DNA of 64,000 nucleotides from Agarivorans aestuarii (GTDB taxonomy: Bacteria > Pseudomonadota > Gammaproteobacteria > Enterobacterales > Celerinatantimonadaceae). Positions 10,694-19,993 of this stretch are shown one piece after another (the first letter of the stretch is position 1; each line of letters starts with the position of its first letter). A program made the position numbers and the translations under genes. The notes under the pieces are model-generated. The model did not search any database. It had not been told where the DNA came from and saw only the letters and a list, made by a program, of their open reading frames with translations. The stretch is taken from assembly GCF_019670125.1 (NCBI RefSeq), contig NZ_AP023033.1:1558501-1622500 (forward strand), written 5' to 3'.

Positions 10694-11346
10694 TAAACGC
10701 TTTCGCTTAGCAGTTGTTTCTCATAGTGTTCCAGAAAGCTTAAGCAGTCTTCTTGGAACAAGGGTAGGGCCTCGGCAAGTTTTTCATGCGACCAATCCCA
10801 CCAGGCAAGTTTTTCTAGGCGCTCGCCAATGCTTGGTTCATCAAAGCGCGGCCTTAATACCTTGGCAGGATTACCCACCACGATGTGCCACGCCGGTACA
10901 TCTTTAGTGACAATACTGCCAGAGCCAACAATGGCGCCATTACCAATGTTTACACCCGGCATAATAATCGCGCCGTGGCCAATCCATACGTCGTGACCAA
11001 TCTGCACTTTGTTATCTGCACGCCAATCAAATACCTGATTGTCTACCTTTGCTGCCATTCCATACTTTTGCGGGCGGTAGCTAAAGTGGTGCAGGCTTGG
11101 CCGCCACCACGGGTGGTTGCTGGGATTTACCCTTACGCTTGAAGCAATAGAGACAAATTTGCCTACTTCGCATAAAGCAATATCTACGTCATTTTGGGCG
11201 TAGCTGTAATCACCAAATTGCACGTTGTCTAATAGGCAGCGTTCGCCGATTTCAGTCCAGCTGCCTAGTTCAGAGCTGGTTACCTTACTGCTATTAGCTA
11301 CGCTGGGCTGGCTGTTTAAATTTGCGCCGGGGTCTACTATCGCCAT
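10693..11346 (-). CDS. Hexapeptide-repeat acetyltransferase of the phosphonate cluster (TIGR03308-like)
   Basis: A 217-residue left-handed beta-helix acyltransferase: repeated [LIV]GxxxxI-type hexapeptides ([34 protein letters not shown]) and the [13 protein letters not shown] tail typical of xenobiotic/chloramphenicol-type acetyltransferases. Members found in phn operons form the TIGR03308 family. They take the place that the unrelated GNAT PhnO has in E. coli, where aminoalkylphosphonates are N-acetylated. A similar acetylation role here is inferred. An AGGG ribosome site lies eight bases before the ATG at 11346. Sixteen bases separate it from phnP. Confidence 0.85.
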   Translation of the reverse strand: MAIVDPGANLNSQPSVANSSKVTSSELGSWTEIGERCLLDNVQFGDYSYAQNDVDIALCEVGKFVSIASSVRVNPSNHPWWRPSLHHFSYRPQKYGMAAKVDNQVFDWRADNKVQIGHDVWIGHGAIIMPGVNIGNGAIVGSGSIVTKDVPAWHIVVGNPAKVLRPRFDEPSIGERLEKLAWWDWSHEKLAEALPLFQEDCLSFLEHYEKQLLSESV

Positions 11347-11362
11347 GGTTATTCCCTTGAAG

Positions 11363-12115
11363 TTATAGGCTTAGGCATAATTCATCATGCCCAACCAGCA
11401 CATTGCTGGATAAGCAGTTGGGGTGTTGCATAAGGTATTCGTCTAAATCGTGGCCAATGTGAGTGAGCACCCAAGTGCTGTCTGGCAGAGCATGCGCTAA
11501 CTCAAGTACGTCGCTAAGATTATTGTGATTGCTCGAACGATGCAGGGGAGAGTTACTGCAATCAATTACTACATACTTTGGCGGCTGGCGCAGCAATTGT
11601 TGCCAGCTTTGGTCTGGGATCCCTAAGGTATCGGTTAAGTAGGCAATCCGGCCATTTTCGCTGGTAAACAAGTAGCCTAGAGTAGGTTTTGAGTGATTTA
11701 ACGCTAGGGGAGTTATGTTGATACCGGCTAACGAAAAGCTATGCATGGCCTGTCTAGCGGGCTGATAATCTAGTAAACCAGGGTGCTTAAATAGGTCATC
11801 ACACCCTAAGGGATCATCTGGGTGATAAACCGGAATTGGCTCGGCCACTCCCCAGCGTAATTCAAATAAAGCTTGTACATGATCCATGTGAAAGTGGGTG
11901 AGTAACATGGCATCAATAGACCCAGCCGGAAAGCGGGTTTGTAACTGCGGATGGTTGGCATCGATGAGTATTCGTTGGCCGTTTACTTCTAGCACCGCTG
12001 AGCAAAGTAATCTTGCTTTGCTGGGGTCTAAGCTCGCTCGCTGGCAGGCGAGGCAATCGCAGCCGTACACTGGGCAGCCTGTTACATTACCAGTGCCAAG
12101 TAGGGTTAGTTTCAT
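11363..12115 (-). CDS. phnP: PhnP, phosphoribosyl 1,2-cyclic phosphate phosphodiesterase
   Basis: A 250-residue metallo-beta-lactamase-fold enzyme. It carries the metal motif THFHMDH at residues 73-79, further metal ligands in YLTDT and [10 protein letters not shown], and an N-terminal cysteine cluster (C14, C19, C21, C24) that in PhnP binds a structural zinc. In the C-P lyase pathway it opens the cyclic phosphate left after C-P cleavage to give ribose 1,5-bisphosphate, the substrate of PhnN. The ATG overlaps the phnN stop as ATGA. Cytoplasmic. Confidence 0.95.
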   Translation of the reverse strand: MKLTLLGTGNVTGCPVYGCDCLACQRASLDPSKARLLCSAVLEVNGQRILIDANHPQLQTRFPAGSIDAMLLTHFHMDHVQALFELRWGVAEPIPVYHPDDPLGCDDLFKHPGLLDYQPARQAMHSFSLAGINITPLALNHSKPTLGYLFTSENGRIAYLTDTLGIPDQSWQQLLRQPPKYVVIDCSNSPLHRSSNHNNLSDVLELAHALPDSTWVLTHIGHDLDEYLMQHPNCLSSNVLVGHDELCLSL

Positions 12116-12714
12116 TGGATATATAACTCGGTCGTTTCGGTTTCAATGTATTTGAGCAGTTTGCTCACGGTGCTGTCTAGATTGCGGTTGTTGTCTAAGC
12201 GCCAACACTCTTCTGGTAGAGAAGCCTGATATTGTTCGCTGCGGCGCAGCCGTGCAGAGATATCGTGTTCAGATTCACGACCGCGCTTGCGCAGGCGTTC
12301 GGCCAATATGCTGGGATCTACCTCTAAGGCGATTATTCGCAAGCGCTCCCCAAATAACTCTTCAGCCAAAGGAATCTGTTGGCGAGAACCGTTGAAAAGC
12401 ACCGAGAACCCCATGCTCAACCAAGTATTTACTTCGTTACCCACTGCGTAATTGCAGCCGTTGGCCAGCCAGTCCATGGCAAATAAGCCGCTGTGTTTAC
12501 GATGGGTGAACTCTGGCACACTTAAGGCAATGTGATTTTCACCGCTATCATCTACCGCGCGGGTGATGTAGCGATGAGCAATCAGCAGGTTGCTGTCCGC
12601 TTGCAACTGGCTACGTAAGCCATTAATTATGCTGTCTTTACCTGAGCCTGAAGGCCCCACCAAGTAAAACAACTTGGCTTCGCCGTTTAGTTCACTGGCA
12701 GTTAGCGAAGTCAT
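12112..12714 (-). CDS. phnN: PhnN, ribose 1,5-bisphosphate phosphokinase
   Basis: A 200-residue P-loop kinase of the guanylate-kinase type, with Walker A GPSGSGKDS near residue 20 and the helical lid region RKRGRESEHDISARLRR that fits the family. PhnN phosphorylates ribose 1,5-bisphosphate to PRPP, returning the ribose of the C-P lyase pathway to nucleotide metabolism. I take the ATG at 12714, which overlaps the phnM stop as TGATG, rather than the TTG one codon earlier. The 3' end overlaps phnP by four bases, so translation is coupled along the operon. Confidence 0.94.
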   Translation of the reverse strand: MTSLTASELNGEAKLFYLVGPSGSGKDSIINGLRSQLQADSNLLIAHRYITRAVDDSGENHIALSVPEFTHRKHSGLFAMDWLANGCNYAVGNEVNTWLSMGFSVLFNGSRQQIPLAEELFGERLRIIALEVDPSILAERLRKRGRESEHDISARLRRSEQYQASLPEECWRLDNNRNLDSTVSKLLKYIETETTELYIQ

Positions 12715-13850
12715 CAAAATACTCGCTCTCCTTCACGCCATACTTGCAACACTTGCAAGCGCTCATCATTGGGTTTGGCTAATACCAAATCGGCCCGTTT
12801 ACCCTCACAAATACTGCCTCGGTCGTCCATGCCTAAGGTATGTGCTGGAGTTAGGCTAACCATTTGAATGGCCTGACAAAGATCGTAGTTGTTATCTTCC
12901 ATGTTAGCCACCATATATGCGGCATCGAGTAAACTGGCAGGGTAGTAATCAGACGACAAAATATCCAGCACGCCTTCGCGAGCCAGCTCTGCCGCGGCTA
13001 CGTTGCCTGAGTGAGAGCCGCCACGCACAATATTTGGCCCGCCCATCATTACCTGCAAACCCGCTTCGTGCGAGGCTTTAGCCGCAGCAACAGTAGTAGG
13101 GAACTCGGCAACGGCACAACCTAATGATGCAGACTCTAAGGCGTGTTCAAGTGTGGCGTCGTCATGGCTGGCTAAGGCAATGCCTCGCTCGCGGGCAGAG
13201 GCCGCAATGTGTTTACGATTAGCATCTGACCACTGCTCAGATGCGGCAGTTTGCTCGGCTTCAAAAGCTGCCATTTCTTTATCGTTTAAGCCGTATTTAC
13301 CCATGTAGTAAGTGCGATACTTTTCGCTGTCTACAAACTGGCGTTGGCCAGGTGTGTGATCCATTAACGACACCATCGCTACTGGCCCTTGCTCAACCAA
13401 AGTTTCGAATATGTTGGCGGTATCAGCATTCGGTAGTTCGCAGCGTAAGTGCAGCATGTGCTCGGCGCGATTAACGCCGCGTTGCTGGCTATTCACAATG
13501 GTGTGTAGCATCCGCTCAAGGTTGGCAAGGCGAGTGCCGTGGTCGTTAATGTAACCTAATGCAATGGCATCAAGCACGGTGGTGATACCGCTGGAAATCA
13601 TTAAGGCGTCGTGGCTGGCCATGGCCGAACCACTGGGCCAGCTAACCTTAGGCCGTGGGGTGAAAAACTTCTCTAAGTTGTCGGTATGCAATTCAATAAG
13701 GCCCGGCAGCAGGTAAGCACCGTCGCCATTTATGGCACTGCTGTGCTGGCTTTGAGTATCACTAAGCGCCACGATACGGCCTTCACGAACTTCTAGTGAC
13801 CCTGTTACTACTTCATGTTCCAGAACCATATTTACATTGGTAATAATCAT
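12714..13850 (-). CDS. phnM: PhnM, ribose 1-methylphosphonate 5-triphosphate diphosphatase
   Basis: A 378-residue amidohydrolase-superfamily enzyme very like E. coli PhnM: ELHTDNLEKFFTPRPK metal motif near residue 53, LASHDDAT near 225, GGPNIVRGGSHSGN and SSDYYPASLLDAA towards the C terminus. It removes pyrophosphate from alpha-D-ribose 1-phosphonate 5-triphosphate to make the PhnJ substrate. The ATG at 13850 is preferred over the GTG one codon upstream because AGGA lies seven bases before it and E. coli PhnM begins at the same place. It starts a few bases after the phnL stop. Confidence 0.96.
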   Translation of the reverse strand: MIITNVNMVLEHEVVTGSLEVREGRIVALSDTQSQHSSAINGDGAYLLPGLIELHTDNLEKFFTPRPKVSWPSGSAMASHDALMISSGITTVLDAIALGYINDHGTRLANLERMLHTIVNSQQRGVNRAEHMLHLRCELPNADTANIFETLVEQGPVAMVSLMDHTPGQRQFVDSEKYRTYYMGKYGLNDKEMAAFEAEQTAASEQWSDANRKHIAASARERGIALASHDDATLEHALESASLGCAVAEFPTTVAAAKASHEAGLQVMMGGPNIVRGGSHSGNVAAAELAREGVLDILSSDYYPASLLDAAYMVANMEDNNYDLCQAIQMVSLTPAHTLGMDDRGSICEGKRADLVLAKPNDERLQVLQVWREGERVF

Positions 13851-13854
13851 CACA

Positions 13855-14556
13855 CTATCCTGCTAATTGTGCTGGTTGTTGCATGTTGTGTAAGCGGTCT
13901 GCGACTAAATCGCGCACCCAAACATCGTGAAATATGCCAACAATGGCAGCGCCACTTTGTTTGGCGGCCAAAATTAATTCAACCACTTGTTGGGCGTTGT
14001 GTTTGTCTAATGAAGCGGTTGGTTCGTCTAGCAACAATATTGGGTAATCGAGGGCGAAGCCGCGGGCAATGTTGACCCGTTGTTGTTCGCCACCAGAGAA
14101 GGTAGCGGGTGCTAGGCTCCATAAGCGCTCAGGCACGTTTAGATGGCTTAATAAGGTTTCGGCTTTAGCTTTAGCTTGGCTATCGCTAATGCCATTTTCT
14201 AACATCGGTTGCATTACGATATCTAAGGCCGATAAACGTGGAATAACCCTTAAAAACTGGCTTACCCAACCAATGGTATTGCGGCGTAAAGCAATAATTT
14301 CTCTTGCTTGAGCGGTAGCTAAATCTAGCCACTGCTCACCTTGGCTAATCAGCAATTCACCTTCATCAACTTGATAGTTGCCGTAAAGTGAACGTAATAG
14401 GCTAGATTTACCAGAGCCAGAGCTGCCGTTAAGCACCACACACTCTCCGGCAAAAATCTCTAGATTTTGCTGGCGTAAAACTGGTAAACGCGCAGCCCCT
14501 TGATTATGTAATACAAAGGTTTTGTTGATGTTTTTAGCGATCATGACGGGTTTCAT
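13855..14556 (-). CDS. phnL: PhnL, ABC-type ATPase of the C-P lyase system
   Basis: A 233-residue ABC ATPase with Walker [10 protein letters not shown] (residues 44-52), signature [15 protein letters not shown], Walker [13 protein letters not shown] and a final H-loop histidine in GIFHD. No membrane partner is encoded beside it. In the C-P lyase family PhnL works with PhnGHI(J)/PhnK in forming or handling the ribose 1-phosphonate triphosphate intermediate rather than in transport. It lies 24 bases after phnK, the only clear gap inside the phnG-phnN block. Confidence 0.95.
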   Translation of the reverse strand: MKPVMIAKNINKTFVLHNQGAARLPVLRQQNLEIFAGECVVLNGSSGSGKSSLLRSLYGNYQVDEGELLISQGEQWLDLATAQAREIIALRRNTIGWVSQFLRVIPRLSALDIVMQPMLENGISDSQAKAKAETLLSHLNVPERLWSLAPATFSGGEQQRVNIARGFALDYPILLLDEPTASLDKHNAQQVVELILAAKQSGAAIVGIFHDVWVRDLVADRLHNMQQPAQLAG

Positions 14557-14580
14557 GATGAATCCTTGTAAGCTAGGCGT

Positions 14581-15405
14581 TTATTGTTGAAGAACCGATG
14601 AAACCAACAATTGCGTGTAGGGGTGACTAGGGTCATCCAACACTCGGTCGGTAAGGCCGCTTTCTACCACTTGGCCTTGCTTCATCACCATGATTCGGTG
14701 CGCCAACAACCTTGCTACCGCTAGGTCGTGAGTAACAATAACCACTGCGAGTTGCAGTTCGGTGACGAGATTACGAATTAAATCTAGTAAACGCGCTTGC
14801 ACCGATACATCTAAGCCGCCAGTAGGTTCGTCCATAAATACCAAACGCGGATGGGTAACTAAATTACGTGCGATTTGCAGGCGTTGCTGCATGCCGCCGG
14901 AGAAGGTGAGGGGCATGTCGTCAATTCGGCTTTGATCTATTTCTACCGCTTTTAGCCAAGTGAGTGCTTGCTGGCGGATCTCGGCGTAATTGCGCCAACC
15001 GTTTTCCATTAAACGCTCGCCAATGTTGCCGCCCGCCGACACCCTTGGGCGAAGCCCATCTAGCGGATGTTGATGCACAATGCCAAAGTTTTGCCTGATT
15101 AAGCTGCGACGTTCCGCTTCACTAATTTTGTATAGCTCTGCGGTGTTGCTATCGCTTTGAAAACTAATGCTACCGGTTTGTGGAGCAAGGCGACCCGATA
15201 AGGTTTTGAGCAAAGTAGTTTTACCAGAGCCCGACTCACCTACAATGGCCAATACTTCACCGGGATAAAGGCTTAAGTTAACCTCTTCAAAGCCTTTGCC
15301 TGGCGCGTACAGCATGCTCAAGTTTTGGGCTTGGAGTAGGGCTGGCTCGGCTTGGTTCGCGGCGTTTGCGCGAGGTTCTTCAAGTTGCTTAGCTAACTGA
15401 GTCAT
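14581..15405 (-). CDS. phnK: PhnK, ABC-type ATPase of the C-P lyase complex
   Basis: A 274-residue ABC ATPase with Walker A GESGSGKTT at residues 56-64, signature LTFSGGMQQRLQIARNL and Walker B LVFMDEPTGGLD. It resembles dipeptide-transporter ATPases, as PhnK does, and in E. coli binds the PhnGHIJ core complex. The segment MLYAPGKGFEEV matches the PhnK start region. The first 20 or so residues are an N-terminal extension relative to E. coli and may be untranslated. The gene overlaps phnJ by 17 bases, consistent with tight co-expression. Confidence 0.95.
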   Translation of the reverse strand: MTQLAKQLEEPRANAANQAEPALLQAQNLSMLYAPGKGFEEVNLSLYPGEVLAIVGESGSGKTTLLKTLSGRLAPQTGSISFQSDSNTAELYKISEAERRSLIRQNFGIVHQHPLDGLRPRVSAGGNIGERLMENGWRNYAEIRQQALTWLKAVEIDQSRIDDMPLTFSGGMQQRLQIARNLVTHPRLVFMDEPTGGLDVSVQARLLDLIRNLVTELQLAVVIVTHDLAVARLLAHRIMVMKQGQVVESGLTDRVLDDPSHPYTQLLVSSVLQQ

Positions 15406-16288
15406 GTTCAGCTCCTAGTTGCGCGGCTTGTTGCTTTTGGCAGTAGTCGGTGTCTGAGCAAATGAACATGCGTTGCCCTTGGTCATCGATCAGCACTTCA
15501 TCGAGAAAGGTGTCGTGACTACCACATAGGCTGCAAGGCTCATCCCATTGCTGAATGCTAAAGGGGTGGTCGTCGAAATCGAGGCTGTGCACATCGGTGT
15601 AGGGAGGAATGCAGTAAATGCGTTTTTCTCGCCCAGCACCAAAAATCATTAAGGCTTCCGATTGATGTAGCTTTGGATTGTCGAATTTAGGAATTGGCGA
15701 TGGGTCCATAAGGTAGCGCCCATGCACCGTTACCGGATAAGCGTAGCTGGTGGCGATGTAGCCATACTTCACAATGTCTTCGTACAGTTTTACCTGCATC
15801 GAACCGTACTCTTCCAAAGCGTGCATTTTTTTGGTCTCGGTTTCGCGGGGTTCAATAAAGCGCAGCGGCTCGGGAATAGGCACCTGAAAAACCAGAATTT
15901 GGTTGTTGCTTAGGGCTTGTTCTGGAATGCGGTGGCGGGTTTGAATAACACTGGCTTGTTCGGTTTTTTCGGTAGTGGCAATGTCGCAAACTTTGCTGAA
16001 AAAGTGACGAATAGATACCGCATTGGTCGTGTCGTCGGCGCCTTGGTCAATCACTTTAAGTACATCATCTTGGCCAAGAATAGAGGCACTAAGCATAATG
16101 CCGCCGGTTCCCCAGCCGTAAGGCATTGGCATTTCGCGTCCACCAAAGGGAACTTGATAACCTGGAATGGCGACACCTTTTAAGATGGCGCGGCGGATCA
16201 TGCGTTTGGTTTGCTCGTCTAAGTAAGCAAAATTGTATTGCTGGCTACTATCATCTAGTGCAGTAGCCTGTTGGCTAAAGCTGGTCAT
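15389..16288 (-). CDS. phnJ: PhnJ, radical-SAM C-P lyase
   Basis: A 299-residue C-P bond cleaving subunit. Four cysteines at 252, 255, 277 and 283 (CSLC...FICSDTDYC) have the same 3-22-6 spacing as the Fe-S cluster cysteines of E. coli PhnJ, and G43 in VAIPGYQVPFGG corresponds to the glycyl/thiyl-radical region glycine 32. It converts ribose 1-phosphonate 5-phosphate to the cyclic phosphate, releasing the alkane (methane from methylphosphonate). All catalytic landmarks are intact, so the pathway should be functional. Overlaps phnI by 14 bases. Confidence 0.97.
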   Translation of the reverse strand: MTSFSQQATALDDSSQQYNFAYLDEQTKRMIRRAILKGVAIPGYQVPFGGREMPMPYGWGTGGIMLSASILGQDDVLKVIDQGADDTTNAVSIRHFFSKVCDIATTEKTEQASVIQTRHRIPEQALSNNQILVFQVPIPEPLRFIEPRETETKKMHALEEYGSMQVKLYEDIVKYGYIATSYAYPVTVHGRYLMDPSPIPKFDNPKLHQSEALMIFGAGREKRIYCIPPYTDVHSLDFDDHPFSIQQWDEPCSLCGSHDTFLDEVLIDDQGQRMFICSDTDYCQKQQAAQLGAEHDSVS

Positions 16289-17396
16289 GGCTGGCTCCTT
16301 GCAGGCGCATTTTTCGTAGCAGTTCTAGTTCCGATTGGAAGTCGACGTAATGGGGTAATTTAAGGTGAGAAACAAAGCCGGCGGCTTCTACGTTGTCGGC
16401 ATGGGCTAGCACAAACTCTTCATCTTGAGCTGGGCTGCTTACCGGCTCGTTATAGCGCTCGGTTTGCAAAGAGCGGTCGAGTAGGGCAACCGCCATAGCT
16501 TTGCGTTCGCTAAAGCCAAAGGCTAAGCCATACCCTCGGGTGAAGTGAGCGTCTTTATCTTGTGGGCTAACAAAGCCATTTACCATTTCACATTCGGTGA
16601 GGGTAATGCTGCCTATCTCAACCTCAAACCCTAACTCTTCTGGGCAGATTGCGATGGCTACTTCGCCGCTACGAATCTCGCCAGCAAAGGGGTGGTTTCG
16701 CCCATATCCACGTTGGGTGGAGTAGGCCATAGAGAGTAAGAAGCCTTCGTCGCCGCGGCTTAATTGTTGTAAACGTGCAGCCCGCGAGCAAGGGTAACTA
16801 ATCGCTTGCTGGGTTATGTCGGCGGGCTCTGCGCCACTGTCTGATTCAGGCTCGGCTAAACCTTGTTGTTCTAGCAACGAAAACACTTTGCTAAACGCTT
16901 GCTGCCTGTTGCTTGTTAAGGCTTCATCTTCGCTTGGTGTTGGTTGCGAGATTGAGTGTTGGCTTGGTTGACTGTGCTCCGCTTGCTGCTCGGCCAATAA
17001 GCTGAAATCTAATAGGCGGTGGCTATAGTCGTAGGTTGGGCCTAACTGCTGCCCGCCCGGTAAATCTTTATAGGTAGCCGAAATTCGCCGTTGCACCTGC
17101 ATGTTGCCGGTGTTTAAAGGGAGGCAAGTGGCTAACAGTGGTAACGTAGTGCGATAGGCGCGAAGTAAAAAAATGGCTTCTATTTGGTCACCGCTGGCTT
17201 GTTTAATTGCCAGGGCCGCCAACTCACGGTCAAAAATGCCGCCTTCGGTCATAACTCGCTCTACCGCTAAGCTAAGTTGTTGGCTTATTTGCTCAACGCT
17301 AAGCTCGGCAACATTGGTGTCGCCACGGCGACGTTTAGCTTGCAGTTTATGGGCTGCGGCAATGGCTTTTTCGCCACCTTTTACTGCTACATACAT
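16275..17396 (-). CDS. phnI: PhnI, C-P lyase complex nucleosidase subunit
   Basis: A 373-residue PhnI-family protein, close to the usual length. The N terminus (MYVAVKGGEKAIAAAHKL) and the conserved YSTQRGYGRNHPFAGEIR and YGLAFGFSERKAMAVALLDR blocks are characteristic. PhnI, with PhnG, PhnH and PhnL, attaches the phosphonate to the ribose of ATP with release of adenine. A Gln/Ser-rich stretch around residues 140-190 looks like a poorly conserved insertion. Its ATG overlaps the phnH stop by one base. Confidence 0.96.
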   Translation of the reverse strand: MYVAVKGGEKAIAAAHKLQAKRRRGDTNVAELSVEQISQQLSLAVERVMTEGGIFDRELAALAIKQASGDQIEAIFLLRAYRTTLPLLATCLPLNTGNMQVQRRISATYKDLPGGQQLGPTYDYSHRLLDFSLLAEQQAEHSQPSQHSISQPTPSEDEALTSNRQQAFSKVFSLLEQQGLAEPESDSGAEPADITQQAISYPCSRAARLQQLSRGDEGFLLSMAYSTQRGYGRNHPFAGEIRSGEVAIAICPEELGFEVEIGSITLTECEMVNGFVSPQDKDAHFTRGYGLAFGFSERKAMAVALLDRSLQTERYNEPVSSPAQDEEFVLAHADNVEAAGFVSHLKLPHYVDFQSELELLRKMRLQGASHDQL

Positions 17397-17995
17397 TAGC
17401 GTAACTCCAGCTTGGTGGTGCGACTAATCGCCACCAGTGATTGTTGATGGCAAAACATAAAATCGAGACCCAATGGAAAGCGGTGGCTCGGCTTTAGCAG
17501 GTAATCAACGATGCTGGTGCTTAGGTCGCCTAGCTGCAGGTCAAGCTTATGTTTGATACCCGGCCCAGATAGCTGAAAGACTGGCCCGGTGTGCAAACTG
17601 TTGGTTTGAATTAACACGGTTGCACTTTGTTCTGGGCTGGAATCTGTACCGGCTTTTAGCTGGCTTAAATCCAGCTCTTCTTGGGCGTCTAGCACAACAA
17701 AATCGGCTTGATTAATGGGCGCCGGGCTAAGGCCGTTATGAAAGGCTAAGTTGTGTAAGGCTTGCTCAATTGGCTGCTCTGCGTTTTTTGTTAAAGCAGC
17801 GCTTAGGTAAAGCGCAGTTTGCTGATCACATAAACTCATAACAACTTGGCTAGCTGCGGCATTAAGCGGCGCAAAACCTAAGTGATGTTCAAGTGTTACT
17901 TGGCTTCCTGGTTCACTAAGCGCTTTGAGTATTTGTCTAAAACACTGTTGAGCGTTGTGTACGCTGTTTGGAAAGCCTGCTTCAATTGTTTGCAT
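17396..17995 (-). CDS. phnH: PhnH, C-P lyase core subunit
   Basis: A 199-residue PhnH-family protein containing FRQILKALSEPG near residue 19, the LSGPGIK motif and the C-terminal RFPLGLDFMFCHQQSLVAISRTTKLE block. PhnH is a PLP-transferase-like fold without PLP and forms part of the PhnGHIJ core complex. It begins one base into the phnG stop and ends one base into the phnI start, so the three are translationally coupled. Its exact chemical role in the family is unsettled. Confidence 0.95.
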   Translation of the reverse strand: MQTIEAGFPNSVHNAQQCFRQILKALSEPGSQVTLEHHLGFAPLNAAASQVVMSLCDQQTALYLSAALTKNAEQPIEQALHNLAFHNGLSPAPINQADFVVLDAQEELDLSQLKAGTDSSPEQSATVLIQTNSLHTGPVFQLSGPGIKHKLDLQLGDLSTSIVDYLLKPSHRFPLGLDFMFCHQQSLVAISRTTKLELR

Positions 17996-18465
17996 TAGTC
18001 TTCTCCTCGAACCACGGTGAAGAAATCTACTTTTGATTCCGCTGCTTGAGCGGCAGTTTTTGCTTGTTCTGCTTGTTGTTGCTCAGCCAAAGGCTGAATT
18101 ACAGCCTCGTGTAAGCTGGGCGCATGCTCGCCGTTTTGCATTAAGGCATCAATTAAGGCTGAAAGCAGCGCGTGTTGTTTAGCCCGTCCGCGTAAATAGC
18201 CGTAACCTAAAGTGCCATCGCTTAAGCGCACAGCAGCACGAGTGATGCTGGTATCACCTAGGTTAAAGCGTTCGCCCTCGCCACCGACTCGGCCTTGCAA
18301 TTTGGCTAAACCGATCTCTGGTTGGCGAATAATTTCACATTCTGGATCTAGCTTTAGCTGTTGCCAGCGACTAGATAAGTCTTGATAAGAAGCCTTGGCG
18401 AGTACTGCCATCCAGTGTTGGCGCGCGGCTACATCTGCCGCTTGGGTAGATTGTTGGGTAGTCAT
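17995..18465 (-). CDS. phnG: PhnG, C-P lyase core subunit
   Basis: A 156-residue PhnG-family protein: RQHWMAVLAKAS near the start, then IRQPEIGLAKLQGRVGGEGERFNLGDTSITRAAVR and GYGYLRGR, all conserved in the family. PhnG partners PhnH, PhnI and PhnJ in the soluble C-P lyase core. An alanine/glutamine-rich coiled stretch (EQQQAEQAKTAAQAAE) precedes a VRGED C terminus. The ATG overlaps the phnF stop as ATGA. Confidence 0.95.
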   Translation of the reverse strand: MTTQQSTQAADVAARQHWMAVLAKASYQDLSSRWQQLKLDPECEIIRQPEIGLAKLQGRVGGEGERFNLGDTSITRAAVRLSDGTLGYGYLRGRAKQHALLSALIDALMQNGEHAPSLHEAVIQPLAEQQQAEQAKTAAQAAESKVDFFTVVRGED

Positions 18466-19160
18466 TGGGGGTGCTCCAAGCTTAGCTCTACGAGTTCGGC
18501 TCTAATATGGGAGATTGAAAATTCGAAAGGCTGTTGCTGCTGGTCTACGTTAACCGTTTGTAGGGTTAACAAGGGCGTGCTGCCATCAATTTGCAAACAG
18601 GCGCAGTCTTCTCGATTAGCCATTTGCGCACCCACTACCGTGTGGTGTCGGCGTAATTCAAGCTGGCAATGCTGTTGTAAAAAACCGTGCAGTGAGCCCT
18701 GCTGATATTGGCTTAAATGATTTTCATGCTCGCCCATGCGCAAGTGGTGGAAAACAATGCTAATGGGCATTTGGTCGATAAAACGCAATGTTTTGAGCTG
18801 CAAAATGGGGCTGGCTAATTCAATGTTTAACCCTTTAGCCACCTGCTGATTGGCGTTGGCGCGGCCAAAGCTTAGTACTCGGCTAATCGGTTTTGCCCCG
18901 GCATTTAGCAAGTTGTCGGTGAACTTGGACCCGGCATGAAGTGGGTAGCGAACCGGTTTGCTTAATACCATTACCCCTTTACCTTGCTGGCGCAATAACC
19001 AACCTTTAAGCACGAGTTCGTCGATGGCGCGGCGCAGGGTGTGGCGATTTACTTGGTAGCGTTCTGCCAAGCGTTGCTCGGGCGGCAAGTATTGGCCTGC
19101 TTGGTAAGCGTGGCTAATTTCTTTTTCTAGGCTTAGCGCGATTTCTTGGTAACGGGGCAT
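18462..19160 (-). CDS. phnF: PhnF, GntR/HutC-family transcriptional regulator of the phn operon
   Basis: A 232-residue regulator with an N-terminal winged helix (YLPPEQRLAERYQVNRHTLRRAIDELVLKGWLLRQQGKG, residues 22-61) and a C-terminal UTRA ligand-binding domain, the HutC subfamily layout. PhnF proteins repress phosphonate uptake or C-P lyase genes and release DNA on binding a ligand. HutC-family operators often have a GTCTAGAC-like core, and two 15-mers with a TGTCTAGATA core sit before phnC and phnE (annotated separately). It lies 11 bases after phnE and overlaps phnG by four. Confidence 0.93.
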   Translation of the reverse strand: MPRYQEIALSLEKEISHAYQAGQYLPPEQRLAERYQVNRHTLRRAIDELVLKGWLLRQQGKGVMVLSKPVRYPLHAGSKFTDNLLNAGAKPISRVLSFGRANANQQVAKGLNIELASPILQLKTLRFIDQMPISIVFHHLRMGEHENHLSQYQQGSLHGFLQQHCQLELRRHHTVVGAQMANREDCACLQIDGSTPLLTLQTVNVDQQQQPFEFSISHIRAELVELSLEHPQ

Positions 19161-19171
19161 CTTAAGCTCGC

Positions 19172-19960
19172 TTAAATAAACAGTTTTCTAACGCGTTGAG
19201 AGATAAAGTCGAGCAGACTTACGGTGACTACAATGATGATCATCACTGCGCAGGTTTGGGGAAACATAAAGCCGCGAATACTTTCCCACAGAATTACCCC
19301 AATGCCGCCAGCGCCTACCATGCCTACAACGGTGGCTGAGCGAACGTTGGATTCGAAGCGGTATAAGGAAAATGAAATCCACAGTGGTAGTACTTGCGGA
19401 ATGACCCCATAAACAATTTCTTCCAGCTTGTTTGCGCCAGTTGCTCTTACCCCTTCTACTTGGCCGGGGTCGATGGCTTCTACTGCTTCCGAAAACAATT
19501 TAGCCAGTACGCCCGTGGTATGGATGAACAAGGCCATTACACCAGCAAACGGACCTAAACCCACTGTGACCACAAACAGCATGGCAAATACCATTTCGTT
19601 AATTGCTCTGGCTGCATCCATTAGTCGACGCATAGGCTGATACACCCAAGCTGGAACCATGTTTTCGGCACACATCAAACCAAAAGGAACTGATAAAAAA
19701 ATTGAGAAAATGGTGCCCCAAATGGCGATGTGCAGGGTCACTAACATTTCTTCGAGGTAGTAATTGATGTCGGTAAAATCTGGTGGAAAGAAGTCACTGG
19801 CTAACTCGGCCATGTTGCCGGCATCGTTATAGATCTTCATCGGGGCAATTTCGGCGCCTTGCCAGCTCCAAGTTAAACCAGCGATGGCGATGGCCCAAAA
19901 AAGTAGGCTTAACCAAGATGGTTTGGAGTTTTGGTTAAGAATTGCGGCTTCGGTAGTCAT
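19172..19960 (-). CDS. phnE: PhnE, phosphonate ABC transporter permease
   Basis: A 262-residue inner-membrane permease with about six hydrophobic segments and the cytoplasmic EAA loop [24 protein letters not shown] (near residue 165), which contacts the PhnC ATPase. The [17 protein letters not shown] segment near the C terminus is typical of PhnE. It imports alkylphosphonates with PhnC and PhnD. It is separated from phnD by about 70 bases containing a terminator-like hairpin and a candidate PhnF operator, unlike the overlapping genes downstream. Confidence 0.95.
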   Translation of the reverse strand: MTTEAAILNQNSKPSWLSLLFWAIAIAGLTWSWQGAEIAPMKIYNDAGNMAELASDFFPPDFTDINYYLEEMLVTLHIAIWGTIFSIFLSVPFGLMCAENMVPAWVYQPMRRLMDAARAINEMVFAMLFVVTVGLGPFAGVMALFIHTTGVLAKLFSEAVEAIDPGQVEGVRATGANKLEEIVYGVIPQVLPLWISFSLYRFESNVRSATVVGMVGAGGIGVILWESIRGFMFPQTCAVMIIIVVTVSLLDFISQRVRKLFI

Positions 19961-19972
19961 TTAAGGTTCTCA

Positions 19973-19988
19973 ACATGTCTAGATAAGT
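19973..19988. promoter_or_regulatory. phnF operator: Candidate PhnF operator between phnD and phnE
   Basis: ACATGTCTAGATAAGT is an imperfect 16-bp palindrome around CTAG (arms agree at 6 of 8 positions). The 15-mer ACATGTCTAGATAAG recurs exactly, in the opposite orientation, upstream of phnC. HutC-type GntR proteins recognise related CTAG-centred sites, and the cluster encodes one (PhnF). Assignment to PhnF is inference. It lies just upstream of the phnE start, where binding could block translation-proximal transcription. Confidence 0.6.
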
Positions 19989-19993
19989 TGCCT

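Noticed and set aside
12173-12184. A third TGTCTAGATT, inside phnN
   Set aside because: It matches only 8-9 of 12 positions of the candidate PhnF operator and is inside a conserved coding region, so chance is likely.
13855-15405. phnK/phnL as part of an ordinary ABC transporter
   Set aside because: No permease partner; context and sequence are those of the C-P lyase ATPases.
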